Origin: Bacillota bacterium
GTDB taxonomy: Bacteria; Bacillota; Clostridia; Christensenellales; CAG-138
NCBI GenBank assembly: GCA_023400985.1
Contig: JAEXEN010000040.1
Location: 94,483-158,482, forward strand
Reading direction: 5' to 3'
Length of the DNA stretch: 64,000 nt
The notes beneath the pieces were generated by a model. The model was not told the DNA's origin and did no database searches. It saw nothing but the letters and a program-made list of their open reading frames with translations. Of this stretch, positions 17,024 through 23,515 are shown piece after piece (position 1 is the stretch's first letter; each line of letters starts with the position of its first letter). Both the position numbers and the translations under genes were made by a program.

Positions 17024-17697
17024 TTTGTGATATCCATGGCCGCAGCGCGCGCGTTCTTCACAAATTCGCGCACTTTTTCCGGGTCCTTGCGGATCACCCT
17101 GCCGTTTTCCACGATGCTGGTGCGGGTAAGGCTGTCTACCGCGTAGGGGCGCACCTTGCAGATCGCTTCGGCCACGTTGTCCGGCCCCAAGCCGCCCGCC
17201 ATCACCACGGGGATGTTGACCTCCTCCACGATACGGCGGTCGATCTCCCAATCGTGCGTTTTGCCCGACGCGCCGATGCCGTAGGAGCAGTTGGTATCCG
17301 TCATGATAAAATCGGCAATGCCCTCATAGCTTTTCGCCAGTGTGACGGATTCCGGCCCATCCACCGGCACGCCCTGCATCAGCTTGATGCCCGGAACGGC
17401 CGCCTTCAGCTTGTCGGCAAAGGGCTTTGTGGCAAACACGACCTCGTCGCAAAGGTGCACGATATCTGGCCTTAAGTCCTTTGCAAGCTCGATGATCTTA
17501 TCTTCGTCGCGTACCATAAGGATCGCTACCTTGACCGCGCGGTGCCCCACCGCCTTAAATACCGCTTTGGCCTGCTCCGCCGTTACGCAGGCGGGGCAGC
17601 TCTCGTCGCCGATAAGAAGACCGATCTGGTCGATACCCGCGGCGATACAAGCTAAAGCCTCATCCGGATATTGAAGGGAAAACACCTGTGTTACCAT
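17020..17697 (-). CDS. phosphoribosylanthranilate isomerase (TrpF)-like TIM barrel, non-trp context
   Basis: 225 residues with AGGAGGTGA eight bases before the ATG. The C-terminal half follows TrpF closely: GASGKTHDW (compare GGTGKTFDW), VVMAGGLGPDNVAEAI and RPYAVDSLTR, the phosphate-binding end of the barrel. The catalytic Asp position is kept in FIMTDTN. The N-terminal KICG motif, whose Cys is the general base of TrpF, is replaced by a TQVFSLQ segment, so the Cys appears to be missing. No trp gene is nearby; instead a PfkB kinase overlaps it. It may be an isomerase of another ribosyl compound, or a phosphate-sugar binding relative. Confidence 0.62.
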   Translation of the reverse strand: MVTQVFSLQYPDEALACIAAGIDQIGLLIGDESCPACVTAEQAKAVFKAVGHRAVKVAILMVRDEDKIIELAKDLRPDIVHLCDEVVFATKPFADKLKAAVPGIKLMQGVPVDGPESVTLAKSYEGIADFIMTDTNCSYGIGASGKTHDWEIDRRIVEEVNIPVVMAGGLGPDNVAEAICKVRPYAVDSLTRTSIVENGRVIRKDPEKVREFVKNARAAAMDITK

Positions 17698-17734
17698 CTT
17701 AGAATCACCTCCTGCGTCTAGTTTAAGATAAGCG

Positions 17735-17774
17735 AACGGGTCTTAACACGACAAATGTCGTATTAAGACCCGTT
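17735..17774. repeat. long hairpin between rubrerythrin and TrpF-like operon
   Basis: Arms 17735-17746 (AACGGGTCTTAA) and 17763-17774 (TTAAGACCCGTT) are perfect complements. After one mismatch they continue as ACGACA/TGTCGT round a 2-base centre. On the plus strand TTTATTTAT follows; leftwards there is no U tract. It could terminate rubrerythrin transcription or be an operator for the TrpF-like operon. Confidence 0.55.
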
Positions 17775-17794
17775 TATTTATCGGATTTCAGCCC

Positions 17795-18388
17795 TTACTT
17801 TCCAAACGGCGAATCATCCCGCCTCACAAAATAACCCTGGTTGTGGCCGCAAACCGGGCAGATCTGCGGCGCGGAAGCGGCGCTGTGAACGTGGCCGCAG
17901 CTTAAGCAGATATATTCGATGGGCGTTTCGTTTTGAAACAGCCTGTTGCTTTGCATGAGCTCCGCATACCTCGCAAAGCGCTGGCTGTGCGTTTTTTCGA
18001 CTTCGGCGATCATGTAAAAGGAATTTGCGATGCCCGCAAAGCCCTCTTCCTTGGCCTTATCCCCAAAGGATTTATAGATCGTATCATGCTCGGCGGCCTC
18101 GTGCTGGGAGGCAAGCTGCAAAAGCTCCTGCATGTTGCTCGAATGATCGATGGGGTAGTTGGCGCTTAAGGAGATCTCCTGTCCGTTAAACTCCTTCAGA
18201 TGATTGTAAAACACCTCGGCATGTTCCTTTTCCTGCGTCCCGGTATAATGGAAAAGCCAGTACAAAACCTCAAGGTTCTGCTTTCTCGCGTTCTCGGCGG
18301 CAAACTCGTAGCGCCGCCAAGCCTGACATTCCCCCGCAAAAGCCTTTAAAAGGTTCTCTTTTGTAACGCTGTCCTTGAGTGCAAGCAT
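17795..18388 (-). CDS. rbr: rubrerythrin
   Basis: 197 residues, a standard rubrerythrin. GGGAGGAAG precedes the ATG. The N-terminal ferritin-like domain has ECQAWRRYEFAAENA (about 18-32) and KEHAEVFYNHL, then AEVEKTHSQRFARY, giving the Glu/His ligands of the di-iron site. The C-terminal rubredoxin domain has CLSCGHVH and CPVCGHN (about 160-185), the Cys4 iron site. The enzyme reduces hydrogen peroxide to water in anaerobes with electrons from rubredoxin/NADH. It is a single gene. Confidence 0.92.
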   Translation of the reverse strand: MLALKDSVTKENLLKAFAGECQAWRRYEFAAENARKQNLEVLYWLFHYTGTQEKEHAEVFYNHLKEFNGQEISLSANYPIDHSSNMQELLQLASQHEAAEHDTIYKSFGDKAKEEGFAGIANSFYMIAEVEKTHSQRFARYAELMQSNRLFQNETPIEYICLSCGHVHSAASAPQICPVCGHNQGYFVRRDDSPFGK

Positions 18389-18620
18389 TTCTCTTCCTCC
18401 CGCTCTTTTCAATACCGTTAGGATTGCCAAAACCCCCGGGATCTATAAGAATAACGCAGGGATGCGAGGAAGAAGCGCAAACGAGACGTCAATTGCTTGA
18501 GGGTATCCGCCCATCGGCGCGCTTTCGATTTTTTTTGTCATTCTGAACCGTAGGCGGGAGACGCCATCGGGCCACTGGCAGCGTTCAACTCCGCCCTCGC
18601 AGCACCGGCGCGCACTTAAA
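18389..18620. other. intergenic stretch, no gene found
   Basis: No coding region is supported. A run of eight T followed by GTCATTCTGAACCG (about 18529-18550) resembles short dispersed repeats seen between genes in Clostridia, but only one copy is present here. Confidence 0.4.
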
Positions 18621-19517
18621 TCACTGATATTGCGTTGTATTTTGTTTCTCTTCCAGATAAGAGTAGAACTTATCATGAAGGGCACGCATTTCCCCTTTTG
18701 CTTTCATTGCATGCTGGAACATAAATTTATTGCCAAATCTACTGCGAAAGACGACCGGCAAAACCCTGCTTAAGATAGCAGCAGGGCATACCCGGAACAG
18801 ATTCAATTTGAGCGGTGAAATCGATATTCCGTATCGATGAAGGCGCATGAAATTTTGGTGTAACCGCAGCGCGGTATATCTCATCACATTTTTGTCTCTA
18901 TCTGCTTCCTGCGGCTTTTCCGTCATGTAATACGCATCCGCCAAGGGCACGACCATTGCCACATGGCAAATCTGCCACGCATGCATATCTTTCACGATTT
19001 GGTGGGGAATGCGAGCTTTGGAAAAAATCCTTTTCAGAGTTTTGACCCGCTCAGAACATCTTCCATCCATTTCTCCGAATGTAGTCGGCTGGACGATATA
19101 AGGAGTAAACCCGGCATCCAGGATTTCGTCAGAAAATCCGCCGCCCGCGCCGGGAAAGGCGGGGAGCAGCCTTCCTTTTCCACATAACTGCTCCAACTCA
19201 GTATACGGCTCGAGGGTGTTCACCATCGTAACGACCGTCGAGCTGACGTTCTCGCGCAACTGTGTCAGGGCATTGCAGAGCTGTTCCTCCCTGACAGTCA
19301 GAAAAATATAATCAAAGCGGTCGTCCGGCGCAAGTGCCTCTATGATCGTCACGTCGGCGTGCCGAATTTTCCCGCGGCGGAAATATCTTAGCCCGTTTTG
19401 CTTTAAATCGTTTAACCTTTGCCCCCTGGCCAAAAGAAAAACGGAATATCCGGATTCAGACAGATATGCGGCATAAAGGCCGCCGATAACGCCCGCGCCG
19501 TAAATTAATATTCTCAT
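18621..19517 (-). CDS. ketopantoate reductase (PanE/ApbA) family protein
   Basis: 298 residues. It opens with the NADP-binding loop ILIYGAGVIGGLYAAYL, then VFLLARG at the end of beta-2. FLTVREEQL holds the usual position of the substrate-binding region, and NTLEPYTELEQLCGKGRLLPAFPGAGG the family's N-G-x-G-like loop. True PanE makes pantoate for CoA; many Clostridia carry paralogues with other alpha-keto acid substrates. The conserved catalytic Lys (K176 in E. coli) seems to correspond to the KDMHAWQICH region. No pan genes are near, so function is left at family level. Confidence 0.75.
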   Translation of the reverse strand: MRILIYGAGVIGGLYAAYLSESGYSVFLLARGQRLNDLKQNGLRYFRRGKIRHADVTIIEALAPDDRFDYIFLTVREEQLCNALTQLRENVSSTVVTMVNTLEPYTELEQLCGKGRLLPAFPGAGGGFSDEILDAGFTPYIVQPTTFGEMDGRCSERVKTLKRIFSKARIPHQIVKDMHAWQICHVAMVVPLADAYYMTEKPQEADRDKNVMRYTALRLHQNFMRLHRYGISISPLKLNLFRVCPAAILSRVLPVVFRSRFGNKFMFQHAMKAKGEMRALHDKFYSYLEEKQNTTQYQ

Positions 19518-19826
19518 GGATCAATCCCTTCAATTTCGTGTTTTATAAATCATTTGCAGTTCAACTTTACGTTCATACAGATATGCCATAAGCAATCCAC
19601 GCTCCGCATTTTCTCCCTCTTCTCTTTTCAAAGAATAGCAAATAAAAAGGCGCGCCGCAACAGCTCCCTATTACAGCACGCCTTTCGTTGATAAACTTTC
19701 CTTGATGAAGCGAAGCGTTCAAATCATCATTGAGGTACAAACGCGACAGCCGGCGAAAGACGGAGTATGATATAGAAAAAGCAGATAATACCTGGGCTTT
19801 TTTGATGTGTTCAATTTAGCGCAATT

Positions 19827-19839
19827 TGCAGATACTGCA
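19827..19839. promoter_or_regulatory. operator 1 of the S24 repressor (palindrome)
   Basis: TGCAG-ATA-CTGCA is a perfect inverted repeat. Its centre lies 31 bases, about three helical turns, from that of the related site at 19857-19871. Confidence 0.6.
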
Positions 19840-19856
19840 CGCACTTCCCTCGGTCG

Positions 19857-19871
19857 TTGCAGTTTCTGCAA
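19857..19871. promoter_or_regulatory. operator 2 of the S24 repressor (palindrome)
   Basis: TTGCAG-TTT-CTGCAA is a perfect 15-base inverted repeat sharing the TGCAG-N3-CTGCA core with operator 1. It ends seven bases before the -35 element of the promoter for the regulator gene. Confidence 0.65.
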
Positions 19872-19878
19872 TTTTTTA

Positions 19879-19906
19879 TTGCCATTTCCAAAATTCCGTG
19901 TATAGT
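19879..19906 (+). promoter_or_regulatory. promoter of the S24/TerB/BrxD/helicase cassette
   Basis: TTGCCA (19879-19884) and TATAGT (19901-19906) are 16 bases apart and precede GGAGG of the first gene by 9 bases. It is the only good promoter seen before the four-gene cassette. Confidence 0.6.
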
Positions 19907-19927
19907 TAAAGAAGCGGAGGTATCGGT

Positions 19928-20488
19928 ATGGACTTGGGAAAAAGGCTGTCGGAAGTTCGCGAAAACGCGAAACTGTCGCGCGCACAGCTGTCCGAGCTCT
20001 TAAAGCAAAAGGGGTTCGACGTTAAAACATATACGCTTTGCAAATGGGAAACCGGGGTATCGAAGCCCACGGTAGAAGCCTTCCTTGCCATTTGCGATAT
20101 TTGCCGTGTTATGGACATACGGCAGACGTTTGCCGGAAAAAGGCTTTTGCGCTTATACAACATACCCGTATCGGCCGGCTGCGGCAACTACCTTGAAGAC
20201 GGCGCTTACGAGTTGATCGAGGTGGAAAGCACGGTACCAAGCTCGGCCGATTACGCCGTAAGGGTGAGCGGCGACAGTATGACGCCGTGCTTTGTAGACC
20301 GGCAGATCATCTTCATCCATGAACAACCCACGTTGGAGGAAGGCGAAACCGGTATTTTCTGCTTAAATAACGACGCATACTTAAAGAAGCTTGGGAAAAG
20401 CTGCCTGATCTCTTTGAATCCCGTTTATGCCCCCATCCCGGTTCGGGAGCATGACGATTTCAGGGTTTTCGGGAAGGTCGTCGGGTAG
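19928..20488 (+). CDS. XRE-type HTH / peptidase S24 (LexA/CI-like) repressor
   Basis: 186 residues; GGAGG lies eight bases before the ATG. Residues 1-65 are a helix-turn-helix of the XRE class (GKRLSEVRENAKLSRAQLSE, then WETGVSKPTVEAFLAIC). The rest is an S24 domain: a possible Ala-Gly cleavage site in SAGCGN (about 81-86), VSGDSMTP with the nucleophile Ser (about 117), and DAYLKKL with the general-base Lys. Such proteins cleave themselves when RecA filaments form or when another signal binds. It is the first gene of the TerB/BrxD/helicase cassette (20-base gap) with two palindromes upstream, so it probably represses the cassette and is relieved by DNA damage or infection. Confidence 0.82.
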   Translation: MDLGKRLSEVRENAKLSRAQLSELLKQKGFDVKTYTLCKWETGVSKPTVEAFLAICDICRVMDIRQTFAGKRLLRLYNIPVSAGCGNYLEDGAYELIEVESTVPSSADYAVRVSGDSMTPCFVDRQIIFIHEQPTLEEGETGIFCLNNDAYLKKLGKSCLISLNPVYAPIPVREHDDFRVFGKVVG

Positions 20489-20508
20489 CTTTTTTATAGG
20501 GGAACAAA

Positions 20509-22191
20509 ATGGACGGGTATGGTTCCGATAAAACATATGGTTCCTATAAAATCCCCGACCGGCTTCACGTTCCGGAGGATGGGGACAAGCAGGCATGGCC
20601 GCAAATAAAGACGAATGCGCCTTCCTCGCTTCCCGACGGGATGTTCTACGAGATCGAATATGACCCGGGCGGCATACCCGGCGTCGGCAAATTTGTATTG
20701 AAGTCCCAAAAGATCGAAGCGTCCGAGAAGGACGAGATAAAGGATATCTTTCATCAGATGCGGGATATCGCGAGGGCGCACCGCTCCGCGCTCGACTATG
20801 CAAGGTTCTTTGATAGGCGATTCCAAACCGGCAGCGGTGTTATCTTTTATAAGCAAGGCATGTTTATGAAGGATTTTACAGACAATTATGCTCTGAGCAC
20901 CCCGTTTTCCTCCTACTTCCCCTATTATCAGATGATGGGCTACGAGCAGCTCCGGACGTATTTTACCTGGCGTACGCAGGTACGAAAAGGGAATGTTGCC
21001 GATACATCGCTTTCCTACGCTTTTTTATACATCTACGAGCTGATCAATAACATCGGCGTAAGCGACCCGGAAGACGGCCTCAACAAGCTGATGTCTTTTT
21101 GGAAGGCATTCGGCGCTTACAACAAAACCGTTGACAGATATATTTTGCGGTGGCTGAAGGATTACCATATCTGCTATGAGCTTCCGCTGTCGTTCAAGGA
21201 GTTTGTCGATAAAAACGGTCTTGCCGCGCACTACCCCAAGCTGGCAGATACGAACGACAATTTCGATCTGTTCTGCGCCGTTTCAAAGTACGATATCCGA
21301 AAATCCGCCTTTTTCACGGAGGAGAACGCAAAGCTTGTCACGGACTGTTTCTATTTTGTGACCGATAGGCTCAGGCAAGTCTGTACGGAGAACGGCATTC
21401 ATTTTGACGAATCCGTATTCCAGCCCGCAAAGAAGCTGACCGTATGGACGCCGTTTAAGGATGCGCTGTTTTACCCGTGGATGCAGCAAAAGGACAGGCG
21501 GATCGTGCTGAGCGAAAGCGAAATTTATGTCTGTAAGCAAAACCAATGGGCGTTTAGCCAAGTGCCCGCTACGGAAAGCGGCAGGCAGCTGATCGGCTAT
21601 ATGATGAAACAGATGGAATCCGTTTTGCGGAAGCTTACGAAATACAAGCATAAGCTCTCCGCCAACCTCGATTCCGTCACGCATGAACTAAACGGTCAAC
21701 TAAACAGGATAGGTTTATCCCTTGATAGGATTGTAAGCGACGCGGCCGCCGCGTTCTACAGGGAGGCAACAAAAACAGTCGTCAAAGTAGATCGTGAATC
21801 CCTGTCCAAGATACGGCAGGAGGCGCTTATCACGCAGGAGAAGCTGACCGTGCCGGAGCCGGAAGGCCCGTTTGTTCCCGCTATAAAACCGCTCAATTTA
21901 TCCTTGCCGGCCATGGAGAACATACCGCCCATGCCCGAGCCGGCATGCGGGAACGATGTTTGGGAGAGCTTCAAAAACGCATTGAGCGAAACCGAGAAAA
22001 AGGCGTTGTCCGCCGCGCTGTGCTCCGAGGCGGAAATCAAGAAGTTCGCCGACGCATGCGGCGTCATGCCGGAGGTTTTATTTGACGGAATCAACGAAAA
22101 AGCCATGGATTTCATCGGCGACAGCCTCACGGATGAAGACTTTGTTTTATATGACGATTACAAAGAGCAAGTAAAGGAATTGGTAGGATGA
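20509..22191 (+). CDS. TerB-N / TerB-C domain protein of a candidate defence cassette
   Basis: 560 residues with GGGGA before the ATG. Residues about 135-245 match the TerB-N domain: YFTWRTQVRKG, then LSYAFLYIYELINNIGV, then RWLKDYHICYELP. The last 75 residues match TerB-C: a VWESFKNAL opening, then GVMPEVLFDGINEKAMDFIG and LYDDYKEQVKEL. The middle (about 290-480) has no family I know and holds a possible coiled coil near 370-430. TerB-N/TerB-C proteins are known from tellurite-resistance-related stress systems, some linked to DNA-processing ATPases and helicases. Its stop overlaps the ATPase start by four bases. It is likely a scaffold or sensor; no enzyme motif is seen. Confidence 0.8.
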   Translation: MDGYGSDKTYGSYKIPDRLHVPEDGDKQAWPQIKTNAPSSLPDGMFYEIEYDPGGIPGVGKFVLKSQKIEASEKDEIKDIFHQMRDIARAHRSALDYARFFDRRFQTGSGVIFYKQGMFMKDFTDNYALSTPFSSYFPYYQMMGYEQLRTYFTWRTQVRKGNVADTSLSYAFLYIYELINNIGVSDPEDGLNKLMSFWKAFGAYNKTVDRYILRWLKDYHICYELPLSFKEFVDKNGLAAHYPKLADTNDNFDLFCAVSKYDIRKSAFFTEENAKLVTDCFYFVTDRLRQVCTENGIHFDESVFQPAKKLTVWTPFKDALFYPWMQQKDRRIVLSESEIYVCKQNQWAFSQVPATESGRQLIGYMMKQMESVLRKLTKYKHKLSANLDSVTHELNGQLNRIGLSLDRIVSDAAAAFYREATKTVVKVDRESLSKIRQEALITQEKLTVPEPEGPFVPAIKPLNLSLPAMENIPPMPEPACGNDVWESFKNALSETEKKALSAALCSEAEIKKFADACGVMPEVLFDGINEKAMDFIGDSLTDEDFVLYDDYKEQVKELVG

Positions 22192-23510
22192 ACACGGTAA
22201 CTGAGGTGCCAGTCAGGATAGCGAATATCCTCATCAACGCTTTGAAGGGCGGCGTTGTGCCGCGCGTGGGGCTCGAATATATCACGGTGGGCCGCACGCA
22301 AGAGATCAACGCCATTTTGCATGATATCGAAATGATTGAAGACGGCGGCGCGTCCTTCCGCTTCATCGTGGGCAAATACGGCAGCGGCAAGAGCTTTTTA
22401 TTGCAGACCATCCGCAATTACGCCACGGCAAAGGGTTTTGTGGTGGTGGACGCGGACCTTTCCCCGGAGCGCCGTTTTGCCGGCACCAAGGGCCAGGGCT
22501 TGGCTACCTATAAGGAACTCATACAAAACCTTTCCACCAAATCGAAGCCCGACGGCGGCGCGCTGCCTTTGATATTGGAAAAATGGATCTCCGGCATTCA
22601 GGCTTTCGTGAAGGCCCAGTCCAATGTAAGCGGCGACGCGTTTGACGACCTTGTCGAGCGGCAGATTTTCGCGGTCGCGGGCTCTCTTGAAGGCATGGTC
22701 AACGGCTTTGAATTTGCCAAGGCCGTGAACCTGTATTGGAAGGCGTATAGGCAGGACGACGCGGCAATGAAATCCAACGTTTTAAAATGGTTCCGGGGCG
22801 AGTACCCTTCGAGGAAAGAAGCAAAGGAAGACCTGGGCATCAACTTCATTGTCACCGACGAGACCTGGTACGATTTTTTAAAGATTTTCGCCGCGTTTAT
22901 GGTGGGCGCGGACTACAAGGGAATGCTCGTCATCATAGACGAGTTGGTCAACATCTTCAAAATACCGAACTCCGTCACCAGGGCGAACAATTACGAAAAG
23001 ATACTCACCATGTACAACGACGTGCTGCAGGGCAAAGCAAAACACATCGGCTTTCTGATGGCGGGTACACCGCAGTGCATCGAGGATAAATATAAGGGCC
23101 TTTTCAGCTATGAAGCGCTGCGCTCCCGCCTCGCGGAGGGCCATTTTGCGTCCGCCGATTGTAAGGACCTCTCCGCGCCCATCATCAGGCTTCAAATGCT
23201 CTCGCAAGAAGAAATGTATATCCTTGTGGAGAAGCTTCTAAGTATACATGCCCGGCTCTACAACTATGCCCCTGCCTTATCGCACGACGATCTGGTCTAC
23301 TTCCTTACCGTGGAATATAACCGCGTGGGCGCCGAGACCCACATCACCCCGCGCGAGATCATCCGCGATTTTATAGAGCTTATCAACATCCTGTATCAGA
23401 ACCCGGGCAAAAGCGTTTCGGACATCTTAGGCGACAACAGCTTTGAAATGGCCAAGGGTGGGCTTTCCGATGAGGATATACACAGCGAATTTCAGGAATT
23501 TGAGGTGTAA
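22188..23510 (+). CDS. BrxD-like (DUF2791) P-loop ATPase
   Basis: 440 residues. Walker A is GKYGSGKS (about 62-69), followed by VVVDADLSPERRF. Walker B is LVIIDELVNIF (about 245-255), and LMAGTPQCIEDKYKGLFSYE (about 287-306) with ALRSRL is characteristic of the BREX ATP-binding domain (DUF2791/BrxD). BrxD is an ORC/Cdc6-like AAA+ protein found in type 2 BREX next to the helicase BrxHI. Here the start overlaps the TerB gene (ATGA) and the helicase follows by five bases. No PglX methylase, PglZ or PglW is in the window, so this is a stand-alone cassette, not full BREX. Confidence 0.85.
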   Translation: MNTVTEVPVRIANILINALKGGVVPRVGLEYITVGRTQEINAILHDIEMIEDGGASFRFIVGKYGSGKSFLLQTIRNYATAKGFVVVDADLSPERRFAGTKGQGLATYKELIQNLSTKSKPDGGALPLILEKWISGIQAFVKAQSNVSGDAFDDLVERQIFAVAGSLEGMVNGFEFAKAVNLYWKAYRQDDAAMKSNVLKWFRGEYPSRKEAKEDLGINFIVTDETWYDFLKIFAAFMVGADYKGMLVIIDELVNIFKIPNSVTRANNYEKILTMYNDVLQGKAKHIGFLMAGTPQCIEDKYKGLFSYEALRSRLAEGHFASADCKDLSAPIIRLQMLSQEEMYILVEKLLSIHARLYNYAPALSHDDLVYFLTVEYNRVGAETHITPREIIRDFIELINILYQNPGKSVSDILGDNSFEMAKGGLSDEDIHSEFQEFEV

Positions 23511-23515
23511 CGCGC

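Larger units (their letters stand above)
19518..19927. other. 410-bp intergenic region upstream of the S24 regulator
   Basis: No gene is supported. The right half holds two palindromes (19827-19839, 19857-19871) and the promoter at 19879-19906. Around 19648-19687 an imperfect AAAGGCG...CGCCTTT pair could be a weak terminator. Composition is more AT-rich than the flanking genes. Confidence 0.5.

Noticed and set aside
17024..17251. N-terminal extension of the PfkB kinase
   Set aside because: The extra 76 residues are Arg/Gly-rich, unlike protein, and lie in a shadow frame of the TrpF-like gene.
17020..17697. Genuine trpF in a tryptophan operon
   Set aside because: No other trp gene is close and the N-terminal catalytic Cys motif is replaced.
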